64,000 bases of DNA, from contig CM077599.1 of NCBI GenBank assembly GCA_039654915.1, positions 85,397,001 to 85,461,000 of the forward strand. Reading direction: 5' to 3'. The position numbers were made by a program, and so were the translations under genes. The notes below the pieces were generated by a model. The model saw only the letters and a list, made by a program, of their open reading frames with translations, did no database searches and was not told the origin of the DNA. The DNA comes from Aquilaria yunnanensis (Eukaryota; Streptophyta; Magnoliopsida; Malvales; Thymelaeaceae). Shown piece after piece: positions 47,165-58,486 of the stretch (positions are counted from its first letter, which is position 1; every line of letters begins with the position of its first letter).

Positions 47165-50100
47165 TTAGAACTGAAATGAATTCGCCACATAAAAAGAAAA
47201 AAATTTTAGTGTAAGGAACATCAATTTCCTCAACACTTGGTTGATTTGGAGAACTTTTCTTGTTTCTTGCTTTTGCCTTTCAAATGTGAAACCTTTATGT
47301 TTTTTTTTTTGTGAGAAATTTTTGTTTGTTCTATGAATACACTTCCTGCTCTCATTTTGGTTTTGGGCTTTCTTATTTTGTGAAAAGTTGCTTTCTTTAT
47401 TTCGCTCTCACTTTGGTTTTGGTTTTGGGTTTGCTCTGGCATATGATTCTTGGTTACTGTATTTTTCTGTTCGCATTTGTTGATAAATCTGCTAACTTGC
47501 TTCTTTGTTCATAGATCCAGCAGCTTGTTGATAAATCTACCATATAAAAGCACAACTTTTTCAACTTGCGGAAAGACCATTGATTTCCTCGAGGCTTGGT
47601 TGATTTGGAAAATTTTTCTTGTTTCTTGCTTTTGCCTTAGAATTGAAACAAATTCACCATGTAAAAATATAAAATTTTTAGAGTAAAAAACATCAATTTT
47701 TTCAAGGCTTGGTTGATTTCCAGAATTTTTTCTTGTTTCTTGCTTTTGCCTTTCAAAGACGAAACCTTTATGTGTTTCTTTTTGTGAGAAATTTTTGTTT
47801 GTTTTATGAATGCACTTCTTGCTCTTGTTTTACTTTTGGATTTGCTTATTTTATGAAAAATTGCTCTCTTTATTTCTCTCTCATTTTGGTTTTGGTTTTG
47901 GGTTCGCTCTAGCGTATGGTTTTTTGTTTTTGTGTTTTTCTTTCCACATTTGTTGATAAATTTACCAACTTGTTTTTTTGTTCATAGATCTGGGAGCTTG
48001 TTAATAAATCTACCAACGTAAAAACACAATTTTTTCAATGCATGGAAAGAACATCAATTTCCTTAGGGCTTGGTTAATTTGCATAATTTTCTTGTTTCCT
48101 GCTTTTGCTTTAGAATTGAAACAAATTCACCATGTAAAAATACAAATTTTTTAGTGTAAAGAACATCAATTTCCTGATGGCTTGGTTGATTTGGAGAATT
48201 TTTATTTTTTTTTTCTTTTACCTTTCAAAAGCGAAACCTTTACATGTTTCTTTTTGTGAGAATTTTTTGTTTGTTCTATGAATACACTTCCTGCTCTTGT
48301 TTTGGTGCTCTTATTTTGCTTCTGATTTTGGTTATTTTGTGAAAAGTTTCTATCTTTATTTATCTCCCATTTTGGTTTTCGTTTTGGGTTAACTTTGGTT
48401 TATGATTATTTGTTTCCGTGTTTCTCCTTTCACATTTGTTGATAAATTTGCCAACTTGTTTATTTGTAGATAGATCTAACAACTTGTTAATAAATCTGTC
48501 ACATAAAAACACAAATTTCCAACATAGGGAAAGAACATCAATTTCCTCACAGCTTAGTTGATTTTGATAATTTTTCTTGTTTCTTGCTTTTGCCATAGAA
48601 CTGAAACGAATTTTTCACATAAAAATATAAAATTTTCAGCATAAAGAACATCAATTTCCTCTGGGCTTTGTTGATTTGGAGGATTTTTCTTGTCTTTTGC
48701 TTTTGCCTTTCAAAGGATAAATCTTTACGTGTTTCTTTTTATGAGAAATTTTTGTTTGTTTTGTGAATACACTTCTTGCTATTGTTTTGGTTTTGGTTTT
48801 GCTTATTTTTTTGAAAAGTTGCTCTCTTTATTTCTCTCTCATTTTGGTTCTGGTTTTGGGTTCGCTCTAGTGTATGGTTTTTTGTTTCCGTGTTCCTCTT
48901 TCCGCATTTGTTGATAAATTTGAAAACTTGTTTCTTTGTTCATAGATCCAGCAGCTTGTTGATAAACTTGCGACATAAAAACCTAATTTTTTCAGCATGC
49001 GGAAAGAACATCGAATTCCTCAAGGCTTGGTTGATTTGGATAATTTTTCTTGTTTCTAGCTTTTGCCTCAGAACTGAAATGAATTCACCACATAAAAATA
49101 CAAAGTTTTCAGCGTAAACAATGTCGATTTCCTCAAGGTTTAATTGATTTGGAAAGTTTTTCTTTTTTTTGCTTTTGCCTTTCAAAGGTGAAACCTTTAC
49201 ATGTTTTTTTTTTCTGAGAAATTTTTGTTTATTCCATGAACACTTCTTGCTCTCATTTTGGTTTTGGTTTTGGTTTTGGTTATTTTGTGAAAAGTTGCTC
49301 TCTTTATTTCTCTCTCATTTTGGTTTTGGGTTGGTTTGCTCTGGTATGTGGTTTTTGATTTTCGTGTTTCTCTTTTCGCATTTGTTGATAAATTTGCCAA
49401 TTTGTTCATTTATTCATACATCTTGCAACTTGTTGATAAATTTATCATGTAAATACACAATTTATTCAACGCGCAAAAAGAACTTCAATTTTCTCAGCGC
49501 TTTGTTTATTTGGAGAATTTTTCTTCTTTCTTCCTTTTGCCTCGAAATTGAAACGAATTCACCACAGAAAAATACACAATTTTTAGTGTAAAGAACATCA
49601 ATTTCCTTAGGGCTTGGTTGATTTAGAGAATTTTTCTTGTTTATTGTTTTTGCCTTTCAAAGGCGAAACTTTTACGTGTTTTTTTATTGTGAGAAATTTT
49701 TGTTTGTTCTGTGAATACACTTCCTACTCTTTTTTGGTTTTTCTTATTTTGTGTAAAGTTGCTCACTTTATTTCTCTCATTTTGGTTTTGGTTTTGGGTT
49801 CACTCTTGTGTATGGTTTTTGGTTTCCATGTTTATCTTTTCGCATTTGTAGGTAAAATTGCCAACTTGTTTCTTTGTTCATAGATCCGGTAACTTGTTAA
49901 TAAATCTGCCAAGTAAAAATTATAATTTTTTCAGCACGTGAAAAGAACATTGATTTCTTTGTGGCTTGATAGATTTGGAGAATTTTTCTTGTCTCTTGAT
50001 TTTGCCTCAGAACTAAAACGAATTCGCCATGTAAACATATAAAATTTTCAACATAAAAAAATCAATTTTCTCAAAGCTTGGATGATTTGGACAATTTTCC

Positions 50101-50943
50101 ATGTTTCTTGTATTTTCCTTTCAAAGGCAAAACCTTTACGTGTTTTTTTTTGTGAGAAATTTTTGTTTATTCTGTTAATACACTTCCTGCTTTCATTTTG
50201 GTTTTGGTTTTGCTTATTTTCTGAAAAAAAGTTTCTTTCTTTATTTCTCTCTGATGTTTTGGTTTTGGGTTCACTTTGGTGTATGATTCTTTGTTTCTAT
50301 GTTTCTCTTTTCACATTTGTAGATAAATTTGCCAACTTGTTTCTTTGTTCATAAATCCGACAGCTTGTTAATAAATATGCCACATAAAAATGCAATTTTT
50401 TCAGTGCACGGAAAGAACATCAATTTCCTGAGGGCTTGGTTGATTTGGAGAATTTTTTTTATTTCTTACTTTTGCCTCAGAACAGAAAAAAATTTGTCAT
50501 GTAAAAATAAAAAAAAATTTAGCATAAAGAACATCAATTTCCTTAGCACTTGGTTGATTCGGAGAATTTTTCTTGTTTCTTTCTTTTGCCTTTAAAAGGC
50601 AAAACCTTTATGTGTTTCTTTTTGTGAGAAAATTTTGTTTGTTTTGTGAATATACATTCTGCTCTCATTTTGGTGTTGGTTTGCTTATTTTGTGAAAATT
50701 GCTCTTTTTACTTCTCTCTCATTTTGGTTTTGGTTTTGGGTTTGTTCTGGTGTATGGTTTTTTTTTTGTCTTCCTCTTTTCGTGTTTGTTGATAAATCTG
50801 CCAACTTGTTTCTTCGTTCATAGATTCAACAACTTGTTAATAAACCTTCGACATAAAAAAACAATTCTTTTAACGTGTGGAAAGAACATCGATTTTCTTA
50901 TAGCCTAGTTGATTTGGAGAATTTCTCTTGTTTCTTTCTTATG
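47165..50943 (+). repeat. satellite-like tandem array, period about 475 bp (part 1)
   Basis: Eight copies of an anchor reading TTTGCCTTTCAAAGGCGAAA-like, followed by CCTTTACGTG and TTGTGAGAAATTTTTGTTTG, occur near 47275, 47750, 48225, 48707, 49180, 49657, 50118 and 50590. Each unit also holds 'ggttttggttttgggtt', 'gcatttgttgataaat' and 'gcagcttgttgataaat' blocks. Within a unit the block AACATCAATTTCCTCAGGGC plus TTGGTTGATTTGGAGAA occurs twice, once before CCTCAGAACTGAAACG and once before CCTTTCAAAGGCG, so the unit itself contains an internal duplication. The many small frames here are by-products of the repeat. Confidence 0.88.
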
Positions 50944-51016
50944 TGTGACGACTGCCTTAGTTAACAACTGGCTTTCACCGGGTAAGTATATTTTATTTAA
51001 GTGTTTTCGCTTAAGC

Positions 51017-53542
51017 TGTGAGGGAACCTCTTACTTACCCTAATATAGGGTGTTCCCAAGATTTTAGGATAATTAGGATTTAGTAATCCTACTCTTAGTT
51101 GCAAATGGCTAAGCTAATACTTGCGTTGTTTAAAACTTTGTACTTTTCATGACATTCATTAAACACTTGAAACACATACCTAAGTCATATAAATATATTT
51201 ATTTAAACTTCCAAGCATTAGCTTATGTGCACATAACACTTAGCTTATGTGCACATAACACTTAACCTATGTGCATCTATAAGCAACCATAGTGTATATA
51301 CAGACATATATACTAAATAAGTTCATGCACACTTGTCAAACTATAGGCATTTCTTTGGTACCTAAGTACACAATATGTACAAAGTTTGAAACTATCAAAA
51401 TAACTCCCACCTGAGCACAGAAACTCCAAAAATGAGAGGTCCAACTTTTCCTTATGCACTTTGCCTGTATCTGTCAGGGCTATTTTAAATACTTAGTTAG
51501 TATATTAATATTACTAACCAATAACTTAGAATCATTAAAGATTCACGTACTTTAAATACCTACACTAAAACCTTGCTTAACAACTGTTCAGTGAGTGTTA
51601 GGCTTCACACTATTAGTATCTACAAAATGTGATACTTAAGGGAATGAGAATTATAAATTACCAGTAAGGAATTAAATGCCTGTAAAATAAACTTTAGGAC
51701 CCAACATATATAACATATATACACATCTTAACATGAGCTGAAAACATTATAAGGTCTTGACTAATGGCCACTAGTACGGGTTCTATAGTGGGGAACCTAT
51801 CCTCAACCTAGTCCTTCTTGCAAGAGCTTAACTCTTGCCTTAGCAAGCTTGGTTTGCCATTACTTACCCTTTCTTAAATTGTACAAGAGTTCTTGATGGC
51901 TCATTCTTACTAAGCTTGGTAGTTTAGCTCTGGTACTCTTGAGTGTCAAAGCCGATCTTAAATACTTAGTACCTTATATACTTACTTAAGGACTATTTAA
52001 TTATGTAGTTCTTAAGTCACTTCTTGTCCACCTCTTACTCTTTTAATTAATGCATTGTAAAAATACATAATGCATCAATTTAAACTTAAACTTAAAATCC
52101 CTTACCTGGAATAATTAATACAAGCAAACACCAACTTCAATGTCCTTATGGTCTCAGTTTTGTATCCTTCTTTGTACCTTTATAGTAGCTTGAGTATTTT
52201 TCTTTTAATTGATCATTTAGCTACATAAATAAACCATAATTAGGACAATATTACAACATTTCTTATGGTTTAAGTGGTTAGGAAAAACCTTCTCATTGGA
52301 TTCTAATTAATCGGCCCTTTACTAAACACACAACAATACTGGTTTTGGTGCTATATCCTTTCAACTCCAAAACCGAACAACCTAGGTTCGCATTGATTAT
52401 TTCTCTTATAAGAAACTAAAAACCAATATAAACACATTAAATCCAGCCATTTTCCATCACAAATAACCTAAAAATCTAGACACAACCGAACCGAATCAAC
52501 ACATATCTAGGTTTTTAGCTTTCTTTCAACAACTCGGCTCAAATGAGTTTTAAACATGTTTTTGCCATCATAAAAAAAAAACAAAAAAAAAAGCTAAATT
52601 AAACACACTTAATCCCAAATTAATAAACCCAGGAAAATCTGGAATTAATCAAGAATAAGGAAAAATTGAATTAGTTCTTACATTTCTTACATAAGCTTAA
52701 TTCCCAAGCTTTTCATGTTATTTTTCCCTTAATAAACAAACAATAACTAAGCTCAAATCAATAATTCCAGCAGCTATAGAGCCATATGAAGCTAAAAAAT
52801 AGGAGAAGAACAAAACAAAACTTACTTGAACAAGTAACTTGAAAATCAAGCTTAGGATGGTTCCATATTTGATTTTCTTCAAAAACTTGCTTAATTGTAC
52901 CTGAATTTGATGGATTGGAGCTTGGATTTGGTTTAGTTATAGAGTTTCAAATGGGAGAGAGTGATCTCAAGTGGTCTAGAGCTGGAGGAAGATGATGGCC
53001 GAGAAAATAATGGAAAGTCAACTTATATAGGCTTAAGGTGAACGTGTCATGCACCTGGTCCCTTATTTGTATACAAAAGTACATTGGGGACTTATTCGGG
53101 TCATAATAGAAAAACTAGGACCAAAACCAGTATTATGCCGCTCCTAACTCCTTCTTCACCTTAATTACAAGCCTAGTCCTTAACTTTGAAAAAAGTGCAA
53201 TTTAGCTCTGATACTTTTGAAAGTTACATATAAACCATTCATGGACAATTTTAGTCAATTCACAATTTCACAAGGGTTGAGCGGGAATCACGAAAAACTG
53301 TGATACTTAAATTCAATATTTTTTCATCCTCAACCCAACTGTGAAATAAAAATGGGCCACCATATGAAATGACTAAAATGCCCTTCTAGGTCCGATTTGC
53401 TTAAATGACCAATTTTTTTTAAGCTACTATATTTTATTAAACCGAGAATTTACTTGCATTAAATATTCTAAACATATTAAATTACTAAAATAATGAAAAT
53501 TACCTCAGTAATCATGATTCAAATTTTTGGAGATCCGTAACA
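51017..53542 (-). mobile_element. solo-LTR-like element 'A', nested in B in opposite orientation
   Basis: 2526 bp; starts (plus strand) TGTGAGGGAACC and ends GATCCGTAACA. It is flanked by TAAGC (51012-51016 and 53543-53547), a perfect 5-bp target duplication. It aligns in order with the element at 58487-61001 and with the reverse complement of B. 51230-51270 carries a short direct duplication of 'cttatgtgcacataacact'. No coding region. Confidence 0.8.
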
Positions 53543-54538
53543 TAAGCACCTTAAGTTAGCACATTGTTAAGCAAGAAAGACAAGCTAAGTAAAGTAAAGA
53601 TGAGTTCCTAAGTGTGATTTGACACCAAAGAGTCAAGAATGGGCAAAATGGTAATTTTGATCCAAGTAAATGGCATGACTGTAATTTTGATAAAATTAGG
53701 GTCATGTAAGAAATTTTGACTAGTTAAGTCAAGACCATAAGTTATTCTAATTATTAAAACCATCTTTTGAAGGAAAAGTTGTACTAAGTGCTCAGATGAG
53801 CCATTTATGCCTTAAGTAGCTTAAGTGTTCGAAAGGCTAAGTGTAAGAGGCTTTTGGGCATTCTTTAAGACCAAAGAGGGATGGTTTTGGGTGAGTGTTT
53901 ATTGAGTAAAGTGAAAGAAATGAGAACTTGAAGGTTAAGGGACAACAAAACAAGAAATAAGCTTAGTGGGGTTAGTAGGATATTTCTACCCTTTTGTTGA
54001 CTTCCATTTCCATTCTTTTACTTACGATTTTCATAGCTCCCTCTCCCCACCAGAAATTCTACTTCAAATCCTTCTTCAAACTTTCATTCCTCAAGTTTCC
54101 ATCAAATTTAGAGTCCCCAAGGTGATTACAAGAAGCCTCGAGCTCATTTTCGGAATTCTTCATTCAATCTAGCTCTTTGATGCTTGTTTTGAACTTAAAA
54201 CCTAAGGTAAGCTTCTTGGTTTTGTTTGAGCTGGTTCTAAGTTGTTTGAGTAGCTAGAACTGGTCTTGATTTTAGGTTCTTGGTGCCAAGTCAAGTTGGT
54301 TTTAGGTCTGGAACTCAAGAGAGTTAAGTTGACCTCAAGTGTGCTTGTGGTTTGTTCTTGCTTTGTGGCTGAATTGAGGCTAGGGTTTAGGTTAATTTAG
54401 CTCAAATAATGCATAAAAATAGTATTACATGTGGAGATGGAGTAGGAACAAGACCCATGTGAATTGGTTTTGAGGATTGAGAGGTTGGGCAAGTTTTGTG
54501 CAAGTTTGCGTCCAATCGCGCAATGCTGGAAAAGCAAT

Positions 54539-54632
54539 GGCGATGCATCGCCATTGGTGACACAGGTTGGCAATGCATCATCGGTGATTTTCCAGGAAGC
54601 CTAAGCATTGATGTCATTGGCAACGCGTCACT
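54539..54632 (+). repeat. three decayed copies of a 14-bp palindrome in element B
   Basis: GGCGATGCATCGCC (54539), GGCAATGCATCATC (54569) and GGCAACGCGTCACT (54619) correspond to three intact GGCGACGCGTCGCC palindromes in the sister element at 59938-60032, in mirrored order and spacing. Most differences are C-to-T or G-to-A at CpG sites. Confidence 0.8.
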
Positions 54633-56017
54633 GAAGGCATCACTAAGACACAAGTCCCTCAAGCTCGAGACATCCTAAGAATGTCCCAATTTTTCGGTTA
54701 TCATCCTTAGGCTATTCTAAGATGTTTCATAGCCTCAGTTGGGTCTAAGTCTCATTCCTAAGATGAAAATTATGCATTATTTAAGTGGTAGCTAAGTGGT
54801 GTGGTTAAGGTAGAGCTAAGTAGAGTGGCTACGGACTAAAAGTGCTCAAGTTGTTAAGGGGGCACTAAGGGGATTAAGTCGGGTTTTTGGAGGCTTCATT
54901 GGCCTAGGTAAGAGGTCTTGGACCTAAGGAAATTGAATAGGAAACTTAAGAACATCCTAACCGAACCATTTGGCTTGGTAAATGAGCTACTAAGGAGCTC
55001 TAAGCTAAGCTCCAAGTGCTTGACAAGTTAAACAACATAAGATGGCTACCCTGTACAATAAAGTAAGTTTTGAGAGAATATGATGGCCTACTCTAGGACC
55101 CATAAGTGGGACTTAAGGGCGGTAATGGATTCGGGATACAAGGGCCAGTGTCTCAAGTACCTCCATCATTTAAGATCATGACAAATATAAGACACCTAAG
55201 GTGTAAGAAGACCAAAGAATTGTGTGTGTTGCATATCATACATTTATGCATTACATAGCTTTTATGTTATTGTCTTGTGTTAATTGTTGGTTGGTTGCTT
55301 GGTTGTTAGTGTGCCATTTTGCATGCTTGTTTGCTATCCAAGGGAACCTTACTGAGTATATTCATGTACTCACTCCCTTAAGTTTGTTGTACAAATTCTA
55401 ACACCGGGCCTAACAACTAGTGGATAGTTGTGGGCTAAGTTTCTTCTTTTTGCACATACTTATTCTTTAGAATCCTTAAGATTCTAAGTCTGCTTGTGAG
55501 TTAAGCTTCGTACTAACTAAGTGTTATGCCTTTACAGTATAAAGGCTAAATGGTGCATAAGGATAACGAAAGGCTTGCACTTGGAGCTTGATAGCACAAA
55601 AGTGGGGCTCAAAAAAAGGATCTTAGTTAAGGATTTTGTACTAAGATGTTGCCTTTATTAGAATATATTGTGGTGTAAAACCATTAAGTTACTTTTGGGT
55701 GCACACTAGTAATATTAAGTGTGCACAAACTATTACTTGAAGTTGAAGTAACTAGTATTTCATTGTCTTGGTATGGTTTAAGTACTTTTAAATGCAATGC
55801 TCAAGTGATATTTTTGAAACGGTTTACTTAATTGTTTGCATTGCCAGGACAAACGCATGCATATATTCTTGTAGGGTAGGCTAAGAAACTAAATGCACGT
55901 AAATTGTTTTAATTTACCTACAAGTAATGATTAACCAATAGTAACTAAGTGGGATTCACAATCCCTAAGAGCCTCCAAGTTGAGTAAGTCAAGGCACTGA
56001 GACCCCGCTTTGTGACA

Positions 56018-57130
56018 TTATGCCTCAGAATTGAAATGAATTTGCCATATAAAAATATAAAAATTTCAGCATAAAGAACATTGATTTCCTCAACACTTGG
56101 TTGATTTGAAGAATCTTTCTTGTTTCTTGTTTTTGCCTTTCAAAGGCAAAACCTTTGCGTGTTTTTTTTTGTGAGAAATTTTTGTTTGTTTTATGAATAC
56201 ACTTCTTACTCTCATTTTGGTTTTGGTATTGGTTTTGCTTATTTTGTGGAAAATCGCTCTCTTAATTTCTCTTTCATTTTGGTTTTGGTTTTGGGTTTGC
56301 TCTAATATATGGTTTTTGGTTTTCGTGTTTCTTTTTTTCACATTTATTGATAAATTTGCGAATGTGTTTCTTTGTTCATAGATCTAGCAGCTTGTTGATA
56401 AATCTGCCACGTAAAAACATAATTTTTCTAGCACGCAGAATGAACATCGATTTCCTCGGTGTTTGGTTGATTTAGAGAATTTTTCTTGTTTGTTGATTTT
56501 GCCTCAAAACTAAAACAAATTTACTGTGTAAAAATACAAAATTTCAACATAAAGAACATCAATTTCCTCAGGGCTTGGTTGATTTGGATAATTTTCCTTG
56601 TTTTTTTATTTTGCCTTTCAAACGTGAAACCTTTACGTGTTTCTTTTTGTGAGAAATTTTTGTTTGTTCTATGAATATATTTCCTGCTTTCGTTTTGGTT
56701 TTGATTTTGGTTATTTTGTTGAATGTTTCTTTCTTTATTTTTCTCTCATTCTGGTTTTGGTTTTGGGTTCGCTCTGGTGTATGGTTTTTTGTTTCTGTGT
56801 TTCTCTTTTCGCATTTACTAATAAATCTGCGAACATGATTCTTTATTCATAGATTCAGTAGCTTGTTCATAAATCTACCATGTAAAAACACAATTTTTCC
56901 AGCGCATAGAAAGAACATCAATTTCCTCAGGGCTTAGTTGATTTGGAGAAATTTTCTTGTTTTTTGCTTTTGCCTTAGAATTGAAACAAATTTGCCACAT
57001 AAAAATGAAAAATTTTTAGCTTAAAAAGCATGGATTTCCTCATGACTTGGTTGATTTGGAGGATTTTTCTTGTTTCTTGCTTTTGTCTTTAAAAGGCGAA
57101 ACCTTTACATGTTTCTTTTTCTGAGAAATT
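56018..57130 (+). repeat. satellite-like tandem array (part 2)
   Basis: Continuation of the ~475-bp array after element B, with anchor copies near 56137, 56617 and 57088. It stops inside a unit near 57130, where the sequence changes to a short C-rich block. Confidence 0.87.
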
Positions 57131-58113
57131 TGTTTGTTCTGTGAATACAATTCATGTTCATCTCCTTCTCCATCCACAGTACCGACATTACTCCTGACGA
57201 CGTTGCCTCCGCCCCTATATTCTTCGACATCGCCGACCAAGTCTTCGACATTCTTTAAGGTTAGTAAAGAACCCGTTTATTGACTGGGGAATGCAGGTGT
57301 AAATTTTGCTAGTTTTTTTTTTCTTATGTTCAATTTTTGTTTTGTTGCCTGAGAAAACTGAGTTTCCAAATTTTGTTCCAAGTTTCTGGGTTTGACATTT
57401 ACAGCTTTATGGGTTTGATATTTCAAGCCATTTGGAAAGGCATAAAAAAGTCTCACAGAATTTCAGTCAAGTAGTTTGGTTTAAAAAACTTTGTGTTTTT
57501 TTTCGTAAGAAATTATTCTTTGTTCGGTAAATACACTTCCTTCTCTACACGTTGTCTCTTTTCCTCCATAGTTTGCTGCTATGTTTTTCTTTTTGTGAAA
57601 AAATTTTATTTTATTTTTATGAGAATGCACATCCTTTTCCAAAGGTTGTCTCTTCTCCTCCACAATTGACTAATCTGCCAACTTCTTTTTTGGAGAATTT
57701 TTCTAATTTTAGTTTTCTATCTTTTAAAATAAAAATTGTTTGTTGTTTTTTTTTTCTATATTCTTTTGTTTTTTTTAGCTCTCTTACTTCTTTGTACAAA
57801 TTTCAGATTTTAAACTTATACAAGGTGGGTGCAATAGCCGTTAGGGCTCTACTGACGGTGATTGAGGAGTCCAAAGCTAAAGTTCAGGTACTATTTTGGT
57901 TTAATTTTTTTTTATTTTTTCAAATTGTGAAAAATCTTTCCAGGCTTTATATGTTGGGCCTTTAAAATATAATGACCTTTAAATGTCCAGGCTTTAAACT
58001 TTCTGAGCTGAATGTTTTGGGCCTTTAAAATATAGTTACCTTTAAATATCTGGGCTTTAAATTTCTAATTTAAATTTTTGGGCTTTAAATCACAAGTTCA
58101 TTATTATCTTAGG
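57131..58113 (+). other. unassigned segment with exon-like pieces
   Basis: 57145-57245 is a GC-richer block whose plus-strand translation reads TDITPDDVASAPIFFDIADQ and then hits a stop before a GT. 57806-57888 is an exon-like piece (translation KVGAIAVRALLTVIEESKAK) between a T-rich acceptor and GGTACT donor. I do not recognise either protein. 57490-57570 and 57590-57675 are two related copies (TGTCTCTT(T/C)TCCTCCA at the end of each). Confidence 0.35.
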
Positions 58114-58224
58114 AGGAACTATAGGCACCGGCTTCTTTGGAAGCATATGGTGGATAGGGAATTTCTTCGTCCTGGTATTACTGGCTATGTAAATTGGGAG
58201 AAATGAGAGATCAAGGGCAAAGCT
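58114..58224 (+). pseudogene. papain-type cysteine peptidase, exon before the catalytic Cys (broken)
   Basis: Between acceptor CTTAG and donor GTACAT, the translation contains FLRPGITGYVNWEK, then after a one-base frame break RDQGQS. In papain-family (C1A) proteins the sequence before the catalytic Cys is 'VdWr..gaVt.vkdQGqCgsCW', whose Gln forms the oxyanion hole. Joining this exon to the one at 61221 would give DQGQSSSCW. The frame break, plus in-frame stops downstream, makes it a pseudogene. Element S sits in the intron between. Confidence 0.6.
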
Positions 58225-58486
58225 GTACATTTCAACTCTCTTCAATCCTAATTCCTTTTTTCTTAAATATTTTTCATTATTTTCTTATTGGTTTGTCTAA
58301 TATCATGTTAAGAACTATTAAATGACTTATTGAAAAAGTAAGATGACATTAATTAATTTTTAGATATCTTTTTATATCCAAATTATCTTTCTTAATTCAA
58401 CTCATTGCTGTAATTAACTCATTAAGTTAAAAGTGTCATGAATAAATGATTTGCCAATTTAAAAAAATTGGGAACAATAATGTTTT
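58225..58486. other. intron-like AT-rich sequence before element S
   Basis: AT-rich and T-rich, no gene; in the pseudogene model it is the 5' part of the intron that received element S. Confidence 0.4.

Larger units (their letters stand above)
50944..56017 (+). mobile_element. solo-LTR-like element 'B', interrupted by element 'A'
   Basis: B consists of 50944-51016 and 53548-56017, about 2.54 kb after removing A. It starts TGTGACGACTGCC, ends CGCTTTGTGACA, and is flanked by TTATG (50939-50943 and 56018-56022) within the satellite array, which resumes immediately. TG...CA ends, a 5-bp target duplication, 2.5-kb length and no coding sequence fit a solo LTR. The TGTGACG start is typical of large Tekay/Del-type chromovirus LTRs, but that family name is inference. 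Small frames at 53966-54172 and 54402-54678 have no domain. Confidence 0.8.

Noticed and set aside
47230..50908. Many 60-140 codon frames on both strands in the array
   Set aside because: They recur with the ~475-bp period and carry only Phe/Leu-rich or Lys/Gln-rich low-complexity sequence.
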